11,372 nucleotides of DNA, taken from the NCBI GenBank assembly GCA_045532715.1, contig JAZSGM010000208.1, forward strand, positions 1 through 11,372, given 5' to 3'. Below, piece after piece: positions 6,349-11,372 of the stretch. The notes below the pieces were generated by a model, which worked only from the letters and a program-made list of their open reading frames with translations, ran no database searches and was not told where the DNA came from. Position 1 is the first letter of the stretch. Every line of letters begins with the position of its first letter. A program made the translations under genes and the position numbers. Origin of the DNA: RGIG2041 sp045532715 (GTDB lineage Bacteria > Bacillota > Clostridia > UBA1381 > UMGS1253).

Positions 6349-6846
6349 ATGGAATTGCCAAAACGAAAACCGACAAGGTTAAAAGGATATGATTATTCAA
6401 CACCGGGAATGTATTTTCTCACAGTATGTGTGAAAGATAGAAAAAAATTATTAGGTGAAATCGTAGGGTGCGGCGATTTCGACGCACCGCAAATGATATT
6501 ATCTGAATATGGAGTAATTCTTGATAAATATATTAATTTAATGAACGATAAATATTCCCATATGAAAATTGATAAATATGTCATAATGCCAAATCATATT
6601 CATCTAATTTTAAACATTATAGATTACAAAAACGGTGCGTCGGAAACCGCCGCACCCTACAATAATGAAACCTCAAAATTCGTATCCTTATTGAAAAGAT
6701 ATTGTAATAGAGAATATGGTAAAAATATATGGCAATCCTCTTGTAATGACCATATAATCAGAGGTCAAAAAGATTATCAAAAAATATGGGAATATATAGA
6801 TACAAATGTTATAAGATGGGAAAAAGATTGCTTCTATAACGATTAA
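6349..6846 (+). CDS. REP-associated tyrosine transposase (RAYT), Y1 HUH family
   Basis: A 165-residue single-domain enzyme of the Y1/HUH type related to IS200 transposases, which cut single-stranded DNA at hairpins and link to the 5' end through a tyrosine. Visible landmarks are the N-terminal GMYFLTVCVKDR (20-31), the metal-binding HUH motif in MPNHIHLI (80-87; His83 and His85), WQ at 128-129, DHIIR at 134-138 and WEYIDTN at 147-153. Tyr149 is the likely nucleophile by comparison with the E. coli RAYT YafM, as recalled. Two oddities: the position often aromatic between WQ and DHIIR is Cys132, and the usual Asn-Pro after YI..N is Asn-Val. The coding sequence contains two inverted, in-frame REP-like palindromes (residues 39-47 and 96-104). 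An AGGA site lies eight bases before the ATG. It is paired with the XRE gene and appears intact, so possibly still active. Confidence 0.9.
   Translation: MELPKRKPTRLKGYDYSTPGMYFLTVCVKDRKKLLGEIVGCGDFDAPQMILSEYGVILDKYINLMNDKYSHMKIDKYVIMPNHIHLILNIIDYKNGASETAAPYNNETSKFVSLLKRYCNREYGKNIWQSSCNDHIIRGQKDYQKIWEYIDTNVIRWEKDCFYND
6463..6489 (+). repeat. REP-like palindrome, copy 1, inside the RAYT gene
   Basis: A 27-base GC-rich element in an AT-rich gene. It starts GTAGGGTGCGGCG and ends GACGCACCG. GGTGCG (6467-6472) and CGCACC (6483-6488) form the stem, with an inner CGA/TCG pairing and a G/A mismatch between the two, giving an imperfect hairpin. It reads in frame as residues 39-47 (VGCGDFDAP), between the first strand and the LSEYG helix, a place where family members vary. 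Confidence 0.75.
6633..6660 (-). repeat. REP-like palindrome, copy 2, inverted, inside the RAYT gene
   Basis: The reverse complement of this 28-base stretch differs from copy 1 by only one substitution and one extra base. GGTGCG (6634-6639) and CGCACC (6651-6656) form its stem. It reads in frame as GASETAAPY (residues 96-104), just after the HUH strand and before the KFVSLLKRY helix. The two copies face each other across about 143 bases, so besides two local hairpins they can pair with one another. Confidence 0.75.
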
Positions 6847-6874
6847 AGGCTCTCGCAAATTTGCTCAGCCTTTA
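6844..6874. repeat. Hairpin at the right end of the island
   Basis: TAAAGGCT (6844-6851), which starts with the transposase stop codon, pairs with AGCCTTTA (6867-6874). The interior contains a second palindrome GCAAATTTGC (6855-6864). No U-run follows on either strand, so it is a poor terminator. Its place at the island edge fits an end-hairpin of the kind Y1 transposases recognise, an inference only. Confidence 0.55.
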
Positions 6875-6876
6875 AT

Positions 6877-6921
6877 ACTGTCCTTTAGCGTACACTTCAT
6901 ATGCGTCTGCTTTTTTATTCT
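6877..6921 (-). repeat. Right arm of the 45-bp inverted repeat (other half of the split terminator)
   Basis: This segment is the inverted partner of 5010-5054. It ends 11 bases from the stop of the minus-strand esterase gene. Read on the plus strand it begins ACTGTCCTT and ends in GCGTCTGC followed by a T6 run, the terminator-like half for yebC transcripts. The seven mismatches and near-mismatches are confined to 6886-6897, the middle of the arm. Confidence 0.85.
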
Positions 6922-6932
6922 GCCGAGGGCAT

Positions 6933-7964
6933 TTATTCATGCATATCCAAAAACTTAAAATACTGCTGCCAGTCGCGGCGGCTGAAATAGTGCGTATCTG
7001 TTCTGTAGTGGTAGCCGATATTGCCTTCGTGGAAGGTATCGCCGACCTGCGCTAAGCGGTCGGGATGTACAAAGCCGTGGCCGGTGTGCTTTTCGTAGTA
7101 CGCACTTGCCGCGATGCACGCCATATATTCATTCGGTGGGCACGCCCACAAATCCTCTTCAGCGCTTGCCACATAGACAAGGTGCGGCACGTTTGCCGCG
7201 ATTAAATAGTGCTGGTCAAACGGCATTGCCGCTTCGTTGCCGATGTACTTTGCGTAGGATTTTTTAAACCAGAACGGAAATCTTTCTACAATATCTTTAA
7301 TGGTTTCACCGGTGTTCTCTCTTGCAAGGGCAGCACCGCTGCAGCCCGAGCAGTTGGAAAAGGCGCAGTAGAAGCGCTCGTCGAGTGCACCGGTTAAAAG
7401 CGCCGTTTTGCCGAGACGCGAGTGTCCGCAAACGCTGATGCGCGTGTGGTCAATTTCCGGCAGCGTCTGCGCGTAGTCCATCAGGCGCATTGCTGCCCAC
7501 GCCCAAAGTCCGATTTTGCCGCAGCCGTCTGCGGTCTGTTTGCCGTCTTTGTACACCACGCCGGCGAGACCGTTTGCAAAATCGCCGTCGTCGCTTGTAA
7601 CATCCTTATAGCAAAAACTAATTACGCTGTAGCCTGCATCGTTAATTTCCTCGCTTGGCTGATAGCGGTCAGGCACATCCGGGCGGAAATTGATATGAAT
7701 AAAGCAGGGCACCGGCTTGTCGGTGTCCGTTTTCTTTGTGTAGGTAAACGGGAAAGTGAACGTACCGAACTCCGCCTCGCAGGTGAGTGTCATCTGCTTG
7801 CGGTGCGCCGTGCCGGCACAGAAGTTTTCGTAGGTTTCCACCTCGGTTGCATACACCTTTGTGGGGGACGGCGGCAAAATGCCGTATTCCTCTCTAAGTA
7901 AAAGGTCAACAATCTCTTTTTTGCTCATTTCGCCCGGCATGGGCAGTTTGTTTAAAAGCTCCAT
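6933..7964 (-). CDS. CE15-like alpha/beta hydrolase (glucuronoyl-esterase family)
   Basis: A 343-residue serine hydrolase resembling carbohydrate esterase family 15, whose characterised members cleave the ester between glucuronic acid on xylan and lignin alcohols. The nucleophile motif GHSRLGKTAL (180-189, Ser182) matches the family G-x-S-R-x-G-K signature, with His in place of the usual Cys before Ser. NCSGCSG (204-210), FPFWF (229-233), an acidic candidate in EEDLWACPPNEY (269-280), and GYHYRTDTHYFSRRDW (317-332) with candidate catalytic His325 follow in the expected order. There is no signal peptide, so it is probably cytoplasmic and may act on imported oligosaccharides or another ester. 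The ATG at 7964 has GAGGT six bases upstream. That site abuts the T-run of the tRNA-Pro terminator, so expression probably relies on read-through. Distance from proven glucuronoyl esterases means the substrate is open. Confidence 0.82.
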   Translation of the reverse strand: MELLNKLPMPGEMSKKEIVDLLLREEYGILPPSPTKVYATEVETYENFCAGTAHRKQMTLTCEAEFGTFTFPFTYTKKTDTDKPVPCFIHINFRPDVPDRYQPSEEINDAGYSVISFCYKDVTSDDGDFANGLAGVVYKDGKQTADGCGKIGLWAWAAMRLMDYAQTLPEIDHTRISVCGHSRLGKTALLTGALDERFYCAFSNCSGCSGAALARENTGETIKDIVERFPFWFKKSYAKYIGNEAAMPFDQHYLIAANVPHLVYVASAEEDLWACPPNEYMACIAASAYYEKHTGHGFVHPDRLAQVGDTFHEGNIGYHYRTDTHYFSRRDWQQYFKFLDMHE

Positions 7965-7975
7965 AAGATCACCTC

Positions 7976-8011
7976 AAAAAAATAAAAGCTCTGCACGCGA
8001 ACGTGCAGAGC
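7976..8011 (-). terminator. Intrinsic terminator of tRNA-Pro, directly ahead of the esterase gene
   Basis: On the minus strand a perfect 10-bp stem (arms GCTCTGCACG and CGTGCAGAGC, 8002-8011 with 7988-7997) with a TTCG loop is followed by TTTTATTTTTTT (7987-7976). The last T touches the GAGGT ribosome binding site of the esterase gene. This is a strong terminator and possibly a switch point for the gene behind it. Confidence 0.9.
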
Positions 8012-8019
8012 GTTTGGTT

Positions 8020-8095
8020 TGGTCGGAGTGACGTGACTTGAACACGCGACCCCTAGACCCCCAGTCTAGTGCGCTACCGACTGCGCTACACCCCG
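8020..8095 (-). tRNA. tRNA-Pro (anticodon GGG), CCA encoded
   Basis: A complete 76-base cloverleaf on the minus strand: acceptor CGGGGTG with CACTCCG (one G-U pair at 4-69), D-stem GCGC/GCGC, anticodon stem CTAGA/TCTAG around the loop CTGGGGG (anticodon GGG), T-arm GCGTG TTCAAGT CACGT (one G-U), discriminator A, then encoded CCA. It reads codons CCC and CCU. It has its own promoter and terminator and sits between two carbohydrate-related genes on the same strand. Confidence 0.96.
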
Positions 8096-8106
8096 ATGTA
8101 TCTAAG

Positions 8107-8135
8107 AGTATAACACAGTTTTTTGTTTTTGTAAA
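8107..8135 (-). promoter_or_regulatory. Promoter of tRNA-Pro
   Basis: On the minus strand TTTACA (8130-8135) and TATACT (8107-8112) have 17-base spacing. Both boxes differ from consensus by one base, as expected for a strong stable-RNA promoter. Transcription would start within a few bases of the mature 5' end at 8095. The promoter lies in the AT-rich gap after the hydrolase-like gene and could also feed the esterase gene by terminator read-through. Confidence 0.8.
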
Positions 8136-8151
8136 TGATTTTGAAAAATTA

Positions 8152-9873
8152 TTAATATTCAAAAATCGCAAAGCCTGCAGCTGGGATGTGTACGGTGTAG
8201 GTCTTATCATCTGCCTTGGCAATTTGGATTTCCTCTGTCCCGTGTGCGATGCACTTCGGTGTGCATGCAGCCTTGAAGGACAAGGTAACGGTTGCATCCG
8301 CCTCGCGGATTAAATCGTCACCGGTGATGAGGTTTCTGTTGTTGCCTTCGTTGTTAAATACAGAAATATATCTTTTACCAGCGCCGTCGGTCGATAAGAG
8401 CCAAAGCAGGGAATCTGCCACGCACGGCAGGAGAGCCTTTGCCTCTGCATCAATATCGTGCGCGAGTCTGTCGTAATCGTCGCTTGTAAAGATTTTCAGT
8501 GTTGCATCCTTTTTTGCATTTGCAAAGCGATTGTCAAAGGAGGCGTCCACAAATGCGCTGTATTTTGCAAGCACCTCGTCGGAAGCATCCTCGTAAATAA
8601 TATCAAACAAATCGCCGAAGCGTGAGTTTGTGAGCGTATGACCTTCTGTACCGAAGATTTTTGCTTCGTCTCTGCCGTAGATGAATTTAAGCACATCCTC
8701 TGCGTGGTTCACGATTTGCTTTTCAGCTTCGTTCATTGTACGGTACATATAGGTATCGCGGTGCTTTTTAAAGCTGTACGGCATAAACGGATCGGTGATT
8801 TCCACGCACGCATATTCCTTCGGAAGGACAATTGCAAACGGCACGATTGCCTGAACATCGCGGTGGTTTTGCGTAAAGTCAATAAATTCCTTCTTTGCCA
8901 TACCGTACGGTGAAAGCTCAAAGGTGTTCATATCGGCATAGCTGCAGTTCAAACCCCATTCTTCTGCCATATAGTCCGCACCGCTCATCAGTGTGAAGTA
9001 GTAGATTCTCTTTTGTAAATGTCTGGAGCTGCCGCCAACCTCACCGTAGGAGGTAAAATCGTCACTGTGGGTTTCCTGGGTTAAATACCACTCGTTGCCC
9101 GGCTCTTTGTTAAAGCACGGCATCGAATATTTGTGGTCGGTTGATTCCATCCATGTTTCGTAGTAGGTGCCCCAGGTTTTGCCTGCGGCCTTAGCTGTGC
9201 CGCGTGCAAGCGCGGTTGCGATGCGCATCTGCGCAATCTGGCAACCAACCTCCGGCATAAAGGTGCGCATACCGAGCTTGTCCTGCAATCTCGAAAACAG
9301 GAAATAGCTGTCGCACGGCAGGATGTGCCCGTTTGTCTGCTTCAGGTATTTTTTAAACATCGTTTCGATTTCGGCGATGTAGTCTTCAACGGTTTCTGCG
9401 CGCTTTAACTGTGCATACTCCTCCGGGGAGCCCTGTGCAAAGCCGTATAAAACCATATCGCCTTTTTTGCGCAGTGCGTTCTTTTTCAAGGTTTCCAAAT
9501 CGAACGGACCGTTCTCGCCCGGCATAAAGCGCTTTAAATTGTTCCAGTCGTTGTTTCGGTTGCTGGCGCTTTCGTGGAGCTGAAAGCCCAAAAACCAATC
9601 GCCGAGCAGGTTTTCATATTCCTCGATCAGCGCCGGGTCAAAATCGTATTTGTAGTAGGTTACGCCGCCGGCAATTCTGTCGACATAAAAGGGGTGCTTG
9701 CCCTCTTTTAGCATGGTGTGCAGCTTTGTGCCCTTTGCGGCGAAGGTGTTAAACTTCAGCTTCTCCGGCACGGCAAAGCAGTGCTGAATTTTAAAGCCGG
9801 TGTCTTGGTTAATTAAATTGTTTTTCACAAGACCGTCAAAATATGCATCGTTGTAAACGTGAAAGAATTTCAT
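8152..9873 (-). CDS. Uncharacterised glycoside-hydrolase-like protein (TIM-barrel plus beta-rich C-terminus, inferred)
   Basis: A 573-residue protein that I cannot place in a named family. Its texture is that of a cytoplasmic sugar-active TIM-barrel enzyme: many aromatic and acidic strand-end motifs, such as GDWFLGFQLHES (91-102), FMPEVGCQ (205-212), WGTYYETWMES (234-244), NEWYLTQE (260-267) and SGADYMAEEWG (297-307). Glu101, Glu208, Glu239 and Glu304/Glu305 are candidate catalytic residues. From about 345 the chain changes to PFAIVLPKEYACVEI and later KRYISVFNNEG and TVHIPAAGFAIFEY, resembling the beta-sandwich domains that follow glycosidase barrels. There is no signal peptide. Its ATG is 15 bases after the upstream acyltransferase-like gene, with the AGGAG site touching that gene's stop, so the two are coupled. 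The glycoside hydrolase link is an inference from layout and neighbours. Confidence 0.6.
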   Translation of the reverse strand: MKFFHVYNDAYFDGLVKNNLINQDTGFKIQHCFAVPEKLKFNTFAAKGTKLHTMLKEGKHPFYVDRIAGGVTYYKYDFDPALIEEYENLLGDWFLGFQLHESASNRNNDWNNLKRFMPGENGPFDLETLKKNALRKKGDMVLYGFAQGSPEEYAQLKRAETVEDYIAEIETMFKKYLKQTNGHILPCDSYFLFSRLQDKLGMRTFMPEVGCQIAQMRIATALARGTAKAAGKTWGTYYETWMESTDHKYSMPCFNKEPGNEWYLTQETHSDDFTSYGEVGGSSRHLQKRIYYFTLMSGADYMAEEWGLNCSYADMNTFELSPYGMAKKEFIDFTQNHRDVQAIVPFAIVLPKEYACVEITDPFMPYSFKKHRDTYMYRTMNEAEKQIVNHAEDVLKFIYGRDEAKIFGTEGHTLTNSRFGDLFDIIYEDASDEVLAKYSAFVDASFDNRFANAKKDATLKIFTSDDYDRLAHDIDAEAKALLPCVADSLLWLLSTDGAGKRYISVFNNEGNNRNLITGDDLIREADATVTLSFKAACTPKCIAHGTEEIQIAKADDKTYTVHIPAAGFAIFEY

Positions 9874-9888
9874 AGCATAACGCTCCTT

Positions 9889-11106
9889 TTAAAACGGTTT
9901 AAAACCGTTGAATTGGTGAATATATTCACCCTGCAGCGCCTTTGTCTTGATGCCGCGCTGCAGGGAATTGTTCTCAGGTAGTGCGGTTAAATCTATTTTT
10001 GCGACGGAGTCGGTTTCGATGCCGAATACATATAAAAATGCATCAGTTGCGCCGCTCTTTGCCGGGATGAGCGTAAAGCCCTTCTGAAATGCGAGAATGT
10101 TGGAGTCGGGCTTTAACAGGTCGCGCAGTACCGGCGAAAGCATCCAACAGCAGATGAGAAAGCATTGGAAGTCGTATTCCGGAAAGCAGCGCCTAAAGAG
10201 CTCTCTTGCGCGAACATACGATTTTGCGCAGTTTTCCTTGTCAAGCTTTCCACCGTAGGGGATATGTACCTTTATTGCCGTATAGCCGGACTGATACACC
10301 GGTGTCCAATCCGTTTTGGAAAGCACGGTGCGCGCGTTTTGTGCAAGTCCGGTATTTTGGTCAACGGCATAGCCTTCATACGTCGTTTCGGTTTCTTTAA
10401 AGTCTGCAGCATACGCGCCTTCTTCCTCCGTACAGCCATATGCGCCTAAGATGTGACCGCTTTTGTGCAGCGTTGTGTTTTCCATTAAAACGCAGTATTC
10501 GCCGTTTGCGTTTTGGAAGATTCTTGCCGGGCGTTCGGAATTTTCGTGAATTTCAAAGCGAAGGCGACCGATGATGAGATGATTTAAATAAATCGCTACG
10601 CCGTAGGATTTGAAAAAGCCTTCGTCAAAGCAAGGCTTACCTGCCTTTTCCGTGCATTGGTAAAACAGAGAATCTGCCCAAAACAGACTTGCTGTCAGCA
10701 CATCGTCTTCAATGCCGCGCGTTTTAAGCTCGTTCCACGAGGGGAGCAGGTGCGCCAGCACCGGGAAAATGGCAACACAGTCATAGCCGATGGTGTTTTG
10801 TGTGTCGGCGGGGGATTTCGGAAGCTCGAATTCTGTAAATGCGGCTTTGAAGCCCTTCTTTGTTGCAAGAATGTGGTACAGCGTCTTTGCCAGCAGACAA
10901 AGCGTAGGCTCGGCTTGTACAAAGGGGAGCGCATTCAGTACAGCGCTGTACGTTTTCGGCAAAAGACCGTACTTTGTGTAAAGCGTATGTATGTAGTCTT
11001 CCGTCAGCCATTCGGGCAGTTCCGGTTCGGCAAGTGCTGCAGCATAGGCTTCATCCCAGTAAGGGGATTGAATGTTTATATGAAGCATGTCTCGGATGTC
11101 GTTCAT
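9889..11106 (-). CDS. Acyltransferase-like protein with NAT_N and GNAT_C-type domains
   Basis: A 405-residue cytoplasmic protein resembling the two-part family annotated as 'acyltransferase domain-containing' in Clostridia: a mostly helical N-terminal half and a GNAT-like C-terminal half. Recognisable C-terminal features are VHIPYGGKLDKENCAKSYVRA (starting near residue 280), CFLICCWMLSPVLRDLL (near 315-331), SNILAFQKGFTLIP (near 335-348) and LPENNSLQRGIKTKALQGE (near 376-394). The acceptor and acyl donor are not known for the family as far as I recall. The ATG at 11106 is chosen because ACTCCT (11115-11120, read as AGGAGT) lies eight bases upstream; an upstream in-frame ATG at 11172 falls inside the promoter. 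It is the first gene of a pair with the hydrolase-like gene, suggesting that the two act on the same sugar. Confidence 0.72.
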   Translation of the reverse strand: MNDIRDMLHINIQSPYWDEAYAAALAEPELPEWLTEDYIHTLYTKYGLLPKTYSAVLNALPFVQAEPTLCLLAKTLYHILATKKGFKAAFTEFELPKSPADTQNTIGYDCVAIFPVLAHLLPSWNELKTRGIEDDVLTASLFWADSLFYQCTEKAGKPCFDEGFFKSYGVAIYLNHLIIGRLRFEIHENSERPARIFQNANGEYCVLMENTTLHKSGHILGAYGCTEEEGAYAADFKETETTYEGYAVDQNTGLAQNARTVLSKTDWTPVYQSGYTAIKVHIPYGGKLDKENCAKSYVRARELFRRCFPEYDFQCFLICCWMLSPVLRDLLKPDSNILAFQKGFTLIPAKSGATDAFLYVFGIETDSVAKIDLTALPENNSLQRGIKTKALQGEYIHQFNGFKPF

Positions 11107-11143
11107 TGAAACAAACTCCTTTTGTCTTGATTTAATTACGTTC

Positions 11144-11172
11144 ATTCTATCATAATCAGAGCAGAGCAACAA
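11144..11172 (-). promoter_or_regulatory. Promoter of the acyltransferase-hydrolase gene pair
   Basis: On the minus strand TTGTTG (11167-11172) and TAGAAT (11144-11149) are 17 bases apart, with a TGA just before the -10 (extended -10 type). The start of transcription would be near 11137, giving a 30-base leader with the AGGAGT site. No operator-like repeat was seen around it. Confidence 0.7.
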
Positions 11173-11225
11173 TAGAAATCTTTCCGCATTTTTTTAAATA
11201 TAGTTTCGATATGCGACTATTTTTG

Positions 11226-11258
11226 AAAAATAAAAAGCGACCTGCATATTCAGGCCGC
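11226..11258 (-). terminator. Intrinsic terminator of tRNA-Arg
   Basis: On the minus strand GCGGCCTG (11258-11251) pairs with CAGGTCGC (11244-11237), with one G-U pair and a six-base loop, followed by TTTTTATTTTT. It lies four bases after the encoded CCA and separates the tRNA transcript from the acyltransferase promoter. Confidence 0.88.
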
Positions 11259-11261
11259 TTT

Positions 11262-11336
11262 TGGCACCCCCGGCGTGAATCGAACACGCGACTAATCCTT
11301 AGGAGGGATTTGTTATATCCACTTTACTACAGGGGC
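11262..11336 (-). tRNA. tRNA-Arg (anticodon CCT), CCA encoded
   Basis: A 75-base cloverleaf on the minus strand: acceptor GCCCCTG with CGGGGGT, anticodon stem AATCC/GGATT around the loop CTCCTAA (anticodon CCT, reading AGG), T-arm GCGTG TTCGATT CACGC, discriminator G, then encoded CCA. Two oddities: the first acceptor pair is G1-U72, with a further G-U at 6-67, and the D-stem GTAA/TAAC has an A12-A23 mismatch. The identity is clear from the anticodon and A37/A38. The promoter lies mostly beyond 11336; only an AT-rich stretch is visible. Confidence 0.93.
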
Positions 11337-11372
11337 GTACATATAAATTGTGAAAATGAAGTCGGATCGAAG

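Larger units (their letters stand above)
5055..6876. mobile_element. AT-rich inserted island carrying a RAYT transposase, an XRE repressor and a secreted stalk protein
   Basis: The DNA between the two inverted-repeat arms is markedly AT-richer than its surroundings: for example 17 G+C in the 60 bases from 6301 against 34 in the 60 from 4381. It contains one gene on the minus strand and two on the plus strand, plus hairpins close to both ends (5057-5089 and 6844-6874). TTTAA occurs at 5054-5058 and at 6871-6875, exactly at the two junctions, and could be a target duplication. Removing one copy and everything between would rejoin the arms into a hairpin with a five-base loop (TTAAT). A RAYT enzyme is present but no DDE transposase or integrase, so the route of entry is uncertain. 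The exact edges are inferred. Confidence 0.6.

Noticed and set aside
6844..6874. The hairpin after the RAYT gene as an intrinsic terminator
   Set aside because: No run of T follows the stem on either strand; recorded instead as an island-end hairpin.
5010..6921. The 45-bp inverted arms as terminal inverted repeats of a DDE-type transposon
   Set aside because: No DDE transposase lies inside, no target duplication is visible outside the arms, and the A-run/T-run layout plus position after two convergent stop codons fit a terminator better. Kept only as the alternative to the split-terminator reading.
7422..7901. A long open frame on the plus strand opposite the esterase gene
   Set aside because: It has no ribosome binding site or recognisable motifs and mirrors a well-supported gene in a GC-richer stretch; a shadow.
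10657..11109. A 150-codon open frame on the plus strand opposite the acyltransferase-like gene
   Set aside because: Cys/Arg-rich translation without family features, no ribosome binding site, and fully antisense to a gene with clear motifs.
11107..11172. A longer N-terminus for the acyltransferase-like protein starting at 11172
   Set aside because: The extra codons overlap the predicted -10 and -35 boxes, and a good AGGAGT site serves the ATG at 11106.
8040..11292. An 11-base match (GAACACGCGAC) in both tRNA genes as an integration att pair
   Set aside because: It falls in the conserved T-arm and variable loop of both tRNAs (8040-8050 and 11282-11292), where such similarity is expected, and no integrase gene lies between them.

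Overview
The window looks like a chromosomal stretch from an anaerobic Bacillota (Clostridia-like) bacterium. Supporting this are a single-chain bacterial/eukaryote-type glycyl-tRNA synthetase, short Gram-positive-style separate SecD and SecF proteins, a small AbrB/SpoVT-type regulator with a zinc ribbon, strong GGAGG-type ribosome binding sites, and a secreted protein with a stalk (copper amine oxidase N-terminal-like) domain. The species cannot be named from this sequence alone.

Layout. (1) 1-3752, minus strand: a housekeeping operon glyS-secD-secF with a promoter near 3725-3752. (2) 3844-5008, plus strand: an AbrB-like regulator and then yebC, each with its own recognisable sigma-A-type promoter. 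(3) 5010-6921: an AT-rich accessory island between the convergent genes yebC and a CE15-like esterase gene. It carries a secreted stalk-domain protein (minus), a small XRE/Cro repressor (plus) and a REP-associated tyrosine transposase (RAYT, plus). It is bracketed by the two arms of a 45-bp imperfect inverted repeat. (4) 6933-11336, minus strand: a tRNA-Arg(CCT) gene with terminator, a NAT_N/GNAT_C-type acyltransferase-like gene, an unassigned glycoside-hydrolase-like gene, a tRNA-Pro(GGG) gene with its own promoter and terminator, and a CE15-like (glucuronoyl-esterase-family) hydrolase.

The most interesting part is region 3. The flanking inverted repeat has an A-run on its left arm and a T-run on its right arm, and each arm starts just after the stop codon of one convergent gene. 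It therefore reads best as an ancestral bidirectional intrinsic terminator that has been split at its loop by about 1.8 kb of foreign DNA, possibly with a 5-bp TTTAA duplication. Inside the island the RAYT gene itself contains two inverted, in-frame copies of a GC-rich REP-like palindrome, at two predicted surface loops of the enzyme. The XRE/stalk divergent promoter region carries repeated CTCAAAA motifs that straddle the -35 box of the stalk-gene promoter, suggesting control of that gene by the XRE protein.

Region 4 looks like an intracellular carbohydrate-related gene set. The acyltransferase and hydrolase genes are tightly coupled, and the esterase gene lies directly behind a tRNA terminator, so its expression probably depends on read-through. 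No CRISPR array, rRNA or T-box was seen, and no gene-free gap exceeds 300 bases.
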